DNA of 41,740 nt from CAYTBN01 sp964542165 (GTDB taxonomy: Bacteria > Myxococcota_A > UBA796 > UBA9615 > CAYRNR01), in NCBI GenBank assembly GCA_964542165.1, contig CAZITQ010000058.1, forward strand, positions 1 through 41,740, in the 5' to 3' direction. How positions within the stretch are numbered: the first letter of the stretch is position 1; each line of letters opens with the position of its first letter. Both the position numbers and the translations under genes were made by a program. Shown piece after piece: positions 23,703 to 31,753 of the stretch. Under the pieces are notes generated by a model that saw only the letters and a program-made list of their open reading frames with translations, did not search any database and was not told where the DNA came from.

Positions 23703-24743
23703 TCAGATCAGGCCGACCCCCTTGGCCGGGTCACCACCCGGGCCGGTCTGCCAGCCGAAGACCTCGGAGAACACGCCCCCGAGCACCTTGCGGTCCTCCA
23801 CCGAGGCGTTGCCGAGCAGGGTCATCTGGGCCACGTGCTTCACGTGCAGATGGGGCAGAGCCATCGCCATCCGGATGAAGGTCAGGTAGCCGTAGATGGT
23901 GGGCGGTGCGATGGACTGCAGGTTGCCCTGGCCCCGTTGCTTGCGCACCAGGTGCCCCAGCCGCACCGCGACCTCGATCAGTTCGTCGTTGCCCTCGTTG
24001 CGCTTGCCTTCGCCGGTCAGCTCCAGCACGCCGGGCTCGTCCACCAGGTGACCCAGCACCTGGACCTCCTGGTCCGTGGACAGGTAGTCCATGGTCAGGT
24101 TGACGGCCAGTCGGCGCTTGAGCGCGTCGTCGAGCACGACCAGGGTGTGGGTCGAGTCGTTCTCGGCCTGGTAGTTCGAGTCGGCGACCCAGGAGATGCC
24201 CATGCCGTCGATGCTCGAGCCGTCGGGCCGGCGGATCTCACCCCGGTACATCAGGTTGAGCAGGCCGCCCTGGACGCTGGCCGAGTGGACTCGGCCCATC
24301 TCTCGCAGCCAGATCAGCGCGTAGCGGTCCTGGCGGGCCACCGCCGCCTCCTCCAGGGCCTGGATCAGCGGGCTGGGCTCGTCGTAGGTCGTGCCCTCCC
24401 TCAGGGCGCGTCGCTGGTAGAGCTCTCCGGGCGACTCGAAGGTCGCCATCTCGATGGTGTACATCTCGATCTCGCGCTCGGGGTAGCCCAGCAGCGCGCA
24501 GTGGGACAGGAAGTTCCTGGGCTCGCGGTACAGCGCCTCCAGAAACGAGCTCTTGGCCGTCCCCGTGGGGCCGGAGAGATGGATGAACTCGCCACCCACG
24601 ATGGCGTAGGTGATCGCGTCCAGGAGCCACCGGGGGAGGAACAGGCTGTGCCCCCCGGGAACCGGCAGCATCCGGACCAGGTCCATCGATCCCGCGCGGC
24701 GCATCTCGGCGGGCTTGTCGATCCGGTAAACCTGCGTGGTCAT
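23703..24743 (-). CDS. MoxR/AAA_5-type ATPase with altered Walker B
   Basis: 346 aa. Walker A is intact (HLSGPTGTAKSSF, residues of about 57-64). In the Walker B position, ALIWLREMGRVHSASVQGG, the usual acidic pair D-E is replaced by R-E, so only the Glu remains. Sensor I looks like ISWVADSNYQ, and an arginine-finger-like segment DDALKRRLAVNL follows, as in MoxR and dynein-related AAA_5 proteins. MoxR ATPases act with VWA proteins to remodel or metallate targets. The gene order ATPase-VWA (22 bp apart) fits. Loss of the Mg-coordinating Asp predicts weak or altered hydrolysis unless another residue substitutes. The gene is 13 bp downstream of the ClpB-like gene. Confidence 0.86.
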   Translation of the reverse strand: MTTQVYRIDKPAEMRRAGSMDLVRMLPVPGGHSLFLPRWLLDAITYAIVGGEFIHLSGPTGTAKSSFLEALYREPRNFLSHCALLGYPEREIEMYTIEMATFESPGELYQRRALREGTTYDEPSPLIQALEEAAVARQDRYALIWLREMGRVHSASVQGGLLNLMYRGEIRRPDGSSIDGMGISWVADSNYQAENDSTHTLVVLDDALKRRLAVNLTMDYLSTDQEVQVLGHLVDEPGVLELTGEGKRNEGNDELIEVAVRLGHLVRKQRGQGNLQSIAPPTIYGYLTFIRMAMALPHLHVKHVAQMTLLGNASVEDRKVLGGVFSEVFGWQTGPGGDPAKGVGLI

Positions 24744-24756
24744 CGTTCAACTCCTT

Positions 24757-27009
24757 TCAGGCAACGTTTCGAATCGAGAGCGACCCGCGCGAACCTGCGC
24801 GGATCTCCAGGTCGTGTCCGGCGTCGGGATCCAGGTCCTTCCGCCACGGACGCAGGGCCCGCGCGATCTGCAGCCGCGCGGCGTCGAGGATGGCCCGGGC
24901 GCCGTAGGTCGCCGCGTCCGGGCCCAGGGACTTCACGAAGCGGGCACCGCAGCCGTCTGCGATCGCGACCTTGCCCAGGGTCAGGTGATTCCGCCTGGCG
25001 GCGGTCTCCAGGGCCCGGACCATCGCCCGCTCGGCGATGACGCCCCAGGCCTTTCGGTCCAGGGGTGAGAAGAGGATCGGGTCGCCGATCCGGCTCACGA
25101 AGGCCCCGGACGTGAGGTGCTTGAGCTCCGCCTTCACCCGCCCCTTGACCTCGTCTCGCGAGGGGGCGTCCCGGAAGCCCAGGCTCTGATTGACCTTCTC
25201 GTCCCGGCCGCCCGGCAGGTTCAGGGTGAAACCCAGGAGCAGGTTCGAGCAGTCGATCATCGCCCCGACCGAACTCTGGGCCTCTCCCGACTGGAGGACC
25301 TGGAGAAACAGGTCCGCCAGGAAGGACCGCACGCCGGGGTTGGCGTGGTCGAGGTCACTGATCTCGACCACCGCGCCCGTGTGGTGCTTGGCCACCTGCT
25401 CGAGCCGCCCCGGCTGGTGCGAGCCCACGATGCCGCGCCCCGAGCCCAGCAGCTGGGCGGTGGCGGTGTGGTGGTCCGGCAGCCCCACCGAGTCGATGTT
25501 CACGTAGGGCACGCCCAGCAGCCGGGCGAGCAGCTCCGCCGAGTGGCTCTTGCCCGTTCCCGGCACGCCCTGGGCGCAGTACCTCAGGGGCTGGTGCGAA
25601 TCCCGGGTCTGGGCCTCCGCGTCCAGCCGATCCGCCAGGTCCGCCAGGGCCGCGTCCTGACCCACCAGGCGCTCGCTCAGGTGCGACACGATCCCCTCGT
25701 GGGTCAGCACCTCCACGTAGCGGCTCTCGACCGTGTCCCGGCGCTCGACCCGGGGCCGGGCGCTGAGCCCGGACAGGGTCTCGGTCCGGCCCGCGAGCAT
25801 GCCCGCGAACGTCGGGGTCGACATCAGCGCTGCGGGTCCCGAGGCGGTCACCACGCTCACGGCGTGGGAGGCCACCGCGTCCAGCAAGCGGCTTCGGTCC
25901 GACGCCCGCAGCGAGTCCACCGACTGCATGACCTCGTCGAGGATCGCGGTCTCGGCCGTCGGGGCCAGTCCGCCCCGGTCCTTGCCGGTCAGCCGGATGG
26001 CGAACCGCGCCAGGGTCTCGACCGGGATCGTCGGCACCCGGGCCAGCACCGGCTTGAGCGGGTTGTTCTCGCCACCCTGGCCCCCGTGGAACTGGCTCTG
26101 CAGCTCGTTGAGCGTGCCCACGAAGATCGCCGGCGCGTTGTGGCGCTGCAGGCCCGCGAGGATGTTGCGGATCTGCTCCGCCCGCCGGTACTCGTTGGTC
26201 ACCAGCCCCAGCCAGGTCGACGAGATGATCAGGTGGCCCGGGATGTGGCCCGCCAGCCGCACCAGGTCCGCCGGATCCGGGGATCCGGTGAGCCGAGCGA
26301 ACGAGTGACCGCTGGGCTGGCCCACCCGGGCCAGGCCCAGCAGGGCGGTCGAGACGGCCAGCTCCGGATCCCCGGCCACGGCCACACAGCGGTTGCCCAC
26401 CAGGCACGACAGGGCCTCTCGGGCCCAGGCGTCCAGCTCGGGAGGCACGGCCAGGTCGTCCACGAACCCCGGGGTCAGCACATCCACGTGCTTGGCAAAG
26501 GGGCGGTACTGGGCCTCCAGGTCCTCGTCGGTCTCGTGGCGGGGGATCTCCTTGCGGATGTCCCGCGCCAGCTTGTCCAGCCGGGTCAGCTGGGTCAGCA
26601 GCAGGTCCGATCGGGCCGGGGTCAGGGGCTCGGCGTCGATGCCCAGGACCACGTGCAGCGACCACTCCTCGTCCCCCGCGTCCCCCATGCGCAGGCGGCA
26701 ACGCTCGTCCACCTCGGTCAGGGCGGCGAGCAGCGTCCGGGCGGGGGGGCGAACGGAGTCGGGGGCCCGTACGACCTCGAGCTCGAGGCGGATCATCGAG
26801 CCGTCCACCAGCTCGGCGCGTGCCGCTCGGATGCCCTCGGGCTCCTGGCCCTCCGGGGGTGTGGCGCGGAAGGACCGCTCGTCCAGGGCGACCTCCACGT
26901 CCAGGCCCGTGATCTTGGCGAGCCGGTCACCGACCGCCCGCAGGGTGTCTCCGCCGGCGGACGTGTCGTTCCAGACCGAATCCACGAAGGTGGTGTTGCT
27001 GCTGGTCAT
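24757..27009 (-). CDS. ClpB/Hsp100-like AAA+ protein with degenerate ATPase sites
   Basis: About 750 aa. The ATG at 27009 is preceded by GGGAGCGCAAGGAC; a longer frame to 27096 would run through a large inverted repeat and was not chosen. Residues of about 190-440 look like a decayed first AAA domain (VAVAGDPELAVSTALLGLA in place of a P-loop, then GHLIISSTWLGLV). Residues of about 460-720 match the second ClpB nucleotide domain: LVGQDAALADLADRLD, Walker A GVPGTGKSHSAELLA (about 481), and the C-terminal small-domain order ending YGARAILDAARLQIARAL. The Walker B equivalent VVEISDLDHANPGV aligns without gaps to VVLFDEIEKAHPDV, changing D-E to S-D. So both sites look catalytically weak. It is the first gene of the operon. 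A scaffold or regulated unfoldase is inferred. Confidence 0.82.
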   Translation of the reverse strand: MTSSNTTFVDSVWNDTSAGGDTLRAVGDRLAKITGLDVEVALDERSFRATPPEGQEPEGIRAARAELVDGSMIRLELEVVRAPDSVRPPARTLLAALTEVDERCRLRMGDAGDEEWSLHVVLGIDAEPLTPARSDLLLTQLTRLDKLARDIRKEIPRHETDEDLEAQYRPFAKHVDVLTPGFVDDLAVPPELDAWAREALSCLVGNRCVAVAGDPELAVSTALLGLARVGQPSGHSFARLTGSPDPADLVRLAGHIPGHLIISSTWLGLVTNEYRRAEQIRNILAGLQRHNAPAIFVGTLNELQSQFHGGQGGENNPLKPVLARVPTIPVETLARFAIRLTGKDRGGLAPTAETAILDEVMQSVDSLRASDRSRLLDAVASHAVSVVTASGPAALMSTPTFAGMLAGRTETLSGLSARPRVERRDTVESRYVEVLTHEGIVSHLSERLVGQDAALADLADRLDAEAQTRDSHQPLRYCAQGVPGTGKSHSAELLARLLGVPYVNIDSVGLPDHHTATAQLLGSGRGIVGSHQPGRLEQVAKHHTGAVVEISDLDHANPGVRSFLADLFLQVLQSGEAQSSVGAMIDCSNLLLGFTLNLPGGRDEKVNQSLGFRDAPSRDEVKGRVKAELKHLTSGAFVSRIGDPILFSPLDRKAWGVIAERAMVRALETAARRNHLTLGKVAIADGCGARFVKSLGPDAATYGARAILDAARLQIARALRPWRKDLDPDAGHDLEIRAGSRGSLSIRNVA

Positions 27010-27034
27010 GTCCTTGCGCTCCCGGAAGAAGTCG

Positions 27035-27094
27035 GGAGCGTGGCGGCCACCATTGCGCGCATCCCCTTTGCGCTGTGGGTGGCCACCACGCTCC
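27035..27094. repeat. Large inverted repeat in the leader of the AAA+/VWA operon
   Basis: Arms 27035-27051 (ggagcgtggcggccacc) and 27078-27094 (ggtggccaccacgctcc) pair at 16 of 17 positions around a 26-base loop. The repeat lies between the stop of the acidic lipoprotein gene (27109) and the start of the ClpB-like gene (27009). It could terminate the lipoprotein transcript, act as an operator, or fold in the operon leader. No U-run follows on the minus strand, which argues against a simple terminator. Confidence 0.7.
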
Positions 27095-27108
27095 ACCGCG
27101 GGTCACCG

Positions 27109-27651
27109 TTACAGGAGGTCGGAAACCGAGCTGGCACCGCAGTCCTCGTCCACTCGGGCGAGGACGATCTCCCCGCCGTCGACGGTGAACAGGAAGGCGA
27201 ACTCCTCGCCGGCCTCGAACTCGGGGCTGAAGGCCCCGACCTCGTCGCCGTCGAAGTACACGTCGCAGTCGGCCTCGCCCTCGTCGAAGGTCTTGCAGTC
27301 CGAGCAGTCGCCGCTCGAGGCGGAGAGGCTCTTGCCGTCGCAGGTGATCTTCACGGTGAGGTGGTCGCCGTCGTTGTAGATCAGGTCGTTGCACAGGAAG
27401 GCGCGGGCCTTGGTGCAGGCATCGGCGTCGGCGCAGCCGTTGTCCTGACAGTCCTCGTAGCCGTCCCCGTCGTTGTCCTCACCGTCCTCGCACTCGTTCG
27501 CGTAGGTACCCTCTTCGACGAACTCCTCGTCGTCGTTGTCGTCATCGTCGTCGCCCAGGGTCTGGGGGGGGCAGCCCCCCAGGGTCAGGGCGAAGGCGAA
27601 GCCGGCGAGCACCGCGAACGTGGCCCACAGGAAGAAAGGTCGGGTGGTCAT
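27109..27651 (-). CDS. Acidic Cys-containing lipoprotein
   Basis: 180 aa. The ATG at 27651 has AAAGGA six bases upstream. The signal (FAVLAGFAFALTLGGC, Cys27) is of lipoprotein type and is followed by an acidic stalk (LGDDDDDNDDEEFVEE). Next comes one unit of the motif CEDGEDNDGDGYEDCQDNGC, a calcium-binding-like module common in myxobacterial surface proteins. The remaining about 100 residues are beta-rich with several Cys (CDGKSLSASSGDCSDCKTF) and have no known active site. Function unknown; a surface or periplasmic lipoprotein is inferred. It is upstream of the AAA+/VWA operon on the same strand, separated by about 100 bp containing an inverted repeat, so cotranscription is uncertain. Confidence 0.85.
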   Translation of the reverse strand: MTTRPFFLWATFAVLAGFAFALTLGGCPPQTLGDDDDDNDDEEFVEEGTYANECEDGEDNDGDGYEDCQDNGCADADACTKARAFLCNDLIYNDGDHLTVKITCDGKSLSASSGDCSDCKTFDEGEADCDVYFDGDEVGAFSPEFEAGEEFAFLFTVDGGEIVLARVDEDCGASSVSDLL

Positions 27652-27983
27652 CTCGGTTCCTTTCCGGGGCGGCGCGTGCCCCGTGATGGTTCGGGGTCCC
27701 GCGGCCCTCGACCCCCTGTCTCGGTGTCTCCGCGTGACCTGCCCCCCAGGAATTGCGAGGGGCGTGCCAGCGCTTTCCCCTTCAGTCGTCGAGACGGGAG
27801 GTCTTTTTGAAATCGAAGTGATTCAGGAGGGTTACGGCCGCAAAAAGAGGGTCTCGTGTGGGCGGCGTTGCCCGTTCGGATGGCGAGTCTCCGGGGGATT
27901 TGTCGAGTTTGTGCCGCGGCTCGTGGCGTCGCGCTCGAACTCGACGGCCCGGGGGGTCTGTTATCGTGGGAGGCGAGGGGACG
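27652..27983. promoter_or_regulatory. Divergent intergenic region with an 8-bp inverted repeat (27902-27945)
   Basis: This 332-base stretch between divergent genes holds no convincing gene. GTCGAGTT (27902-27909) and AACTCGAC (27938-27945) form a perfect inverted repeat with a 28-base spacer, ending about 38 bases before the ATG at 27984. A weak -10-like TGTTATCG lies near 27959. The region around 27790-27850 is AT-richer than its surroundings. An operator is possible but unproven. Confidence 0.35.
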
Positions 27984-29114
27984 ATGCTGACCACGCCGCT
28001 GTTTCCGGTGCTCCGACAGCCCAAGTGCGAGGCCTGCCGCGGCTTCGCGGAGCGGTTGCGTACCCTGGACCAGCCCAACTGGTCCATGACCTACCGGCTC
28101 CCCGGCCACCACCCGGATCTGGAACCCACCGCGACTCGCTACGGCATCCCCGGGTCCGGCTTCGGCCAGCACTTCCGCTGCCGTGGCTGCGGCACGGTGT
28201 GGGACGTGAGCCTGCTGTGTGACCATGGCCTGGAGCGGGCGGTGGTCCACCAGACCGGGACGGAGCGGCAGCGCGCATCTGTCCATCGGGGACCGTGGAC
28301 CGATCTGGTGCGGCTGGACGGCCTGCCCTGTCGCCTGACCCTCACCGAGTACAGCTTCGAGCTGCAGGCGAGGGTCGGCTTGGAGCGGATCCACGCCGAC
28401 GCCCTGGAGATCCTGGAGCGCTACCCCGCTCTGGACGCGACGGGTCCGATGGACGTGCGGGTCGAGGGCGGGCTGCAGTGTCTGCGGGGCGTGGGGCTCA
28501 CCGATCCGCCGGATCGCAGGGGGATCCTGCGCCGCGTCCTCCCGGGGGCGCCGATCCAGCCCGGGCGCTGCACCGAGACCTGGCACCGGGAGCTGCACGA
28601 CGCCCTGAGGGAGCGGGGGAGGTCGCGCGGGGCCACCGATCTGGAGGTGGACAGCTTCGAGCTGCAGACGGTGGGTGTGTACACCCTGGAGATCGGCGGT
28701 GCCGAGCTCGCCGTGGCCCTGTCGCGCCTGCAGCTGTTCCTCGGCGACCTGAGCTACAGCTCGTCGGGGTTCCTCGAGGAGACCGACCTCCCGGAGCCCT
28801 ACATCGTGTGGCTCTTCGAGCTGTTGATGGCCCAGCCTCCCGTGGCCGAACTGGAGGAGGGGTGGGCCGATCTGCAGCGGCGGGGCCTGGTGCCCACCGG
28901 AGCCGTGCCCCTGTGCAACGTGATCCCCGCGTTCGTGAACCAGGCGCGGACGACCTACGCCCCCCGGGAGTTCCGGGCCTGGGCCACCCTGGTGCTCCAC
29001 GCCCCCGGCCTGCACCTCTTCCACGACGTGGAGGGGGGCGACGGCGACGTGGATGGCCGCTGCGGGGGCCATGTGCGCGATGCCCTGTGGCCCTCGGGGA
29101 CCGAGTCGAGGTAG
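27984..29114 (+). CDS. Uncharacterised cytosolic protein with CxxC motifs
   Basis: 376 aa from the ATG at 27984 (GAGGGGACG upstream); the frame is open for 42 more codons upstream, but that part looks non-coding. No signal peptide or membrane helix. Near the N-terminus are two CxxC pairs, KCEACRG (about residue 14) and FRCRGCGTVWDV (about residue 66), which could bind one zinc as a ribbon. The rest is mixed alpha/beta with two similar phrases (YSFELQARVGLERIHADAL and DSFELQTVGVYTLEIG), hinting at an internal duplication. I recognise no family. It is followed after 29 bp by a TerB-like gene, likely in one transcript. Confidence 0.8.
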   Translation: MLTTPLFPVLRQPKCEACRGFAERLRTLDQPNWSMTYRLPGHHPDLEPTATRYGIPGSGFGQHFRCRGCGTVWDVSLLCDHGLERAVVHQTGTERQRASVHRGPWTDLVRLDGLPCRLTLTEYSFELQARVGLERIHADALEILERYPALDATGPMDVRVEGGLQCLRGVGLTDPPDRRGILRRVLPGAPIQPGRCTETWHRELHDALRERGRSRGATDLEVDSFELQTVGVYTLEIGGAELAVALSRLQLFLGDLSYSSSGFLEETDLPEPYIVWLFELLMAQPPVAELEEGWADLQRRGLVPTGAVPLCNVIPAFVNQARTTYAPREFRAWATLVLHAPGLHLFHDVEGGDGDVDGRCGGHVRDALWPSGTESR

Positions 29115-29143
29115 TCTCTCCATCCATCGACCGGGAGGTCCCC

Positions 29144-29524
29144 ATGGCCGACAAGCCCTACCACCGCTTCTTCGACAACATCGAGCAGCTGGACATCTTC
29201 GCCCGCGGTCTCTACCACCTGGCCTGCGTGGACGGCGTGGCGGACGAGGAGCGCGATGTGATCCGGGAGTTCCTGGCCGACATGGGGGAGCCGGATCTGA
29301 TGGAGAGCCTGGACAAGGTCGCCTTCGACCCGCGGATGCTCGCCCTGTCGCTGGACACCAGCGACCTGCGGCGTCTGTTCCTCAAGACCGGGCTGCTGCT
29401 GATCCACGCCGACGGCGTGTTCAGCGACGAGGAGCGGACGGCCATCGACGGCATCGCCGAGGCGATGGGGATGACCGACGCCCTCCCCGAGATCGAGGCC
29501 GAGATGAAGGACGTCCAGCTCTGA
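29144..29524 (+). CDS. TerB/DjlA-like small helical protein
   Basis: 126 aa. The ATG at 29144 has GGGAGG five bases upstream. The sequence is helical with the two repeated acidic phrases of TerB-like domains: LYHLACVDGVADEERDVIRE and LLLIHADGVFSDEERTAIDG, each of the form A-D-G-x-x-x-x-E-E. This family includes tellurite-resistance TerB and the N-terminal part of DjlA. The aspartates and glutamates form a metal-binding acidic patch in solved TerB. The domain often serves in stress and membrane-linked systems, but no other ter gene is present here. The stop abuts the convergent methyltransferase gene. The role in this operon is unknown. Confidence 0.85.
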   Translation: MADKPYHRFFDNIEQLDIFARGLYHLACVDGVADEERDVIREFLADMGEPDLMESLDKVAFDPRMLALSLDTSDLRRLFLKTGLLLIHADGVFSDEERTAIDGIAEAMGMTDALPEIEAEMKDVQL

Positions 29525-30232
29525 TCAGCCCCCGGGCGGCCAACCCAGCAGCAGGCGGTTCATCGGCGTGATCTCCTCGGGGATCCGTGCGGTGTGGATC
29601 CGGTAGCCCGCGGCCCGCAGACGGGCGGCCCGGGTCAGGTCCACGGCCAGCGGCCCCTCGACCCACCCCTCCAGCTTGCCCGCGTCGCAGCGCCCCAGGG
29701 CGTGGCAACAGGGGAGGACCGCGACCCTCGCGCGAGCCGCTATCGCGGCGTCGAGGACCCCATCGGTCAGCGTTCCGCAGGCGTGGACCGACGCCGCCAG
29801 GTCACCGGCGCGGAGGCCGGCGTCCTCCAGCCCCGCTTCCCGGTACTCGACCCGCCCGGCCAGGCGGGGCCAGCGCTCCACCAGCGCCGTCTCGAGGGTC
29901 GCCGCGCTGGCCGGGCGGCGGGTGTCCACGCACAGGGCGCGGGGGGTGGAGTCGTCCAGCAGGATCAGGACCCAGGCCAGCAGCCCGTGGCCCGCGGCCA
30001 GGTCCACGGCGCGTCCGCCCCGCATGCGGCGCCGGACCCGGCGCGCCACCTCCCAGGCCTCGTAGAGTTCCTTTCGGGGGAGGCACTCGGCGCGGCACAC
30101 CGCGCGGGCCAGTCGGGCGAACAGGGTCCCGCCCTCGAAGCGCTCCAGGTGACGGTGGTTGAGCACCGATCGCGACGCGTGGTTGAACGGACGCTTCAGA
30201 TCCGGTCCGCCGCTGGGATCCTGTTCGGCCAT
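29525..30232 (-). CDS. SAM-dependent methyltransferase (Methyltransf_32-like)
   Basis: 235 aa. The ATG at 30232 has GAAGGA four bases upstream; a longer frame to 30283 is less likely. A Rossmann-type SAM-binding motif reads AVDLAAGHGLLAWVLILLD (about residue 75), followed by a motif II-like ALCVDTR. VHACGTLTDGVLDAAI and AVLPCCHALG match the H-A-C-x-x-x-T-D and P-C-C-x motifs typical of the Methyltransf_32 family, whose members include RNA and other small-substrate methylases. The substrate cannot be named. It is divergent from the phosphofructokinase gene by 98 bp and convergent with the TerB-like gene, so it appears to be a single-gene unit. Confidence 0.82.
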   Translation of the reverse strand: MAEQDPSGGPDLKRPFNHASRSVLNHRHLERFEGGTLFARLARAVCRAECLPRKELYEAWEVARRVRRRMRGGRAVDLAAGHGLLAWVLILLDDSTPRALCVDTRRPASAATLETALVERWPRLAGRVEYREAGLEDAGLRAGDLAASVHACGTLTDGVLDAAIAARARVAVLPCCHALGRCDAGKLEGWVEGPLAVDLTRAARLRAAGYRIHTARIPEEITPMNRLLLGWPPGG

Positions 30233-30330
30233 GATTCCTTCTCGATGTGCGCCGGCAGTGTACCGTTGCCGTTGTCTCGCCACGACTTCCCGTGTAAACA
30301 GCTCTCTACGTTGCCAGCCGGAGAAGAGCG

Positions 30331-31662
30331 ATGCTTCAGCAGACCGTCATCACCGACGCCTTGATCGACACGGAGATCGACGTGATCGGGCCCTGCACCG
30401 TGCCCTCGACCGTGCACTACCAGCGATTCGTCGCCGACGAGCAGCGGGTGATGTGCGAGGTGGACGTGGAGGCGCTCAAGGCCCGCGAGGACGCCGGATT
30501 GCCGCGGGTCTCGTTCGAACGCGCGGGGCCGCGCGGGAAGACCTATTTCGATCCCGCCAACACCAAGGCCGCGATCGTCACGTGCGGCGGCCTCTGCCCC
30601 GGCGTCAACGACGTCATCCGATCCATCGTGCACGAGCTGTACTACATGTACGGTGTGAGGAGGATCCAGGGTGTCCGCAACGGCTTCGCCGGCCTGAACC
30701 CGATCAACCGGCTGCCGATGATGGACCTCACACCGGACGTGGTCCGCGACATCCACCAGGACGGCGGCACGATCCTCGGCTCGTCGCGTGGGCCCCAGCC
30801 CGTCGAGACGATGGTGGACACCCTGGTCCGCGAGGACATCCGGATCCTGTTCGTCATCGGCGGGGACGGCACCCTGCGGGGGGCCCAGGCGATCTACGAG
30901 GAGATCCGGAAGCGCCGGCTCCGCATCGGTGTGGTCGGCGTGCCCAAGACCATCGACAACGACATCAGCTTCGTGTCCCGCAGCTTCGGCTTCGACACGG
31001 CGGTGGGTTCGGCGGTGGAGAGCCTGCGCTGCGCCCACGTGGAGGCCTCCGGGCACCAGAACGGCGTGGGGATCGTCAAGCTGATGGGCCGCCACTCGGG
31101 CTTCATCGCGTCCAACGCGGCCCTGGCCACCGGGGACGTGAACTTCGTGCTGATCCCCGAGGTTCCCTTCGAGCTCGAGGGGGAGTCAGGATTGCTCGCG
31201 ACCCTCGAGAAGCGGCTCAAGGAACGCAAGCACGCGGTGATCGTGGTGGCCGAAGGGGCGGGTCAGGACCTGTGCGCGGCCACCGACCGGGTGGACGCGT
31301 CGGGCAACACCAAGCTGGGGGATATCGGCCTGCTGCTCAAGCAGCGGATCGCCCTGCACTTCGCGGCCGCGGACATCCCGTTCACCGTCAAGTACATCGA
31401 CCCCAGCTACATCATCCGCTCGGTGCCGGCCAACCCCAACGACTGCATCTTCTGCCTCTTCCTGGGCCAGCACGCCGCCCACGCCGGCATGGCCGGCAAG
31501 ACCGGCTGCCTGATCAGCAACTGGAACAACAAGTTCGTCCACATCCCCATCGAGCTGGCGACCAAGAAGCGCAAGCAGGTGGACCCCCACGGGACCCTGT
31601 GGTTGAGCGTGCTGGAATCCACCGGCCAGCCGGAGCTGATGACCAACGGACACGGAATCTGA
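30331..31662 (+). CDS. pfkA: 6-phosphofructokinase, ATP-type, long (group III-like) form
   Basis: 443 aa. The ATG at 30331 follows GGAGAAGAGCG. It phosphorylates fructose 6-phosphate to the 1,6-bisphosphate in glycolysis. Visible motifs: CGGLCPGVNDVIR (nucleotide loop), VIGGDGTLRGA (about 177-183), PKTIDNDI (about 205, with the catalytic Asp of TIDND), and KLMGRHSGFIA for sugar-phosphate binding. Gly after GGD, rather than the Asp of GGDD, favours ATP over pyrophosphate as donor. Lys in PKTIDND and the roughly 95-residue N-terminal extension place it with plant/trypanosome-type and many deltaproteobacterial enzymes rather than with the 320-aa E. coli PfkA. Donor choice remains a prediction. 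It is monocistronic; a small hairpin follows at 31703. Confidence 0.93.
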   Translation: MLQQTVITDALIDTEIDVIGPCTVPSTVHYQRFVADEQRVMCEVDVEALKAREDAGLPRVSFERAGPRGKTYFDPANTKAAIVTCGGLCPGVNDVIRSIVHELYYMYGVRRIQGVRNGFAGLNPINRLPMMDLTPDVVRDIHQDGGTILGSSRGPQPVETMVDTLVREDIRILFVIGGDGTLRGAQAIYEEIRKRRLRIGVVGVPKTIDNDISFVSRSFGFDTAVGSAVESLRCAHVEASGHQNGVGIVKLMGRHSGFIASNAALATGDVNFVLIPEVPFELEGESGLLATLEKRLKERKHAVIVVAEGAGQDLCAATDRVDASGNTKLGDIGLLLKQRIALHFAAADIPFTVKYIDPSYIIRSVPANPNDCIFCLFLGQHAAHAGMAGKTGCLISNWNNKFVHIPIELATKKRKQVDPHGTLWLSVLESTGQPELMTNGHGI

Positions 31663-31702
31663 CCGGCGGCGCCGGCAGCTTCCGTTGGCTCCCTTGCTGC
31701 TG

Positions 31703-31717
31703 GCGAGCGTTGCTCGC
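31703..31717. terminator. Short hairpin between convergent genes
   Basis: GCGAGC-GTT-GCTCGC forms a perfect six-base stem with a three-base loop, placed 41 bases after the phosphofructokinase stop and 37 bases before the end of the convergent FG-GAP/MopE gene. It could serve both strands. No T-run is present on either side, so intrinsic termination would be weak. Confidence 0.3.
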
Positions 31718-31753
31718 GGCACAAGCTCGCCCGGGGGGCGCGGCCGATCGCGG

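Noticed and set aside
30232..30330. Possible -24/-12 promoter upstream of the phosphofructokinase gene (CGGCAG...TTGCC)
   Set aside because: The GG to GC spacing is two bases too long for sigma-54.
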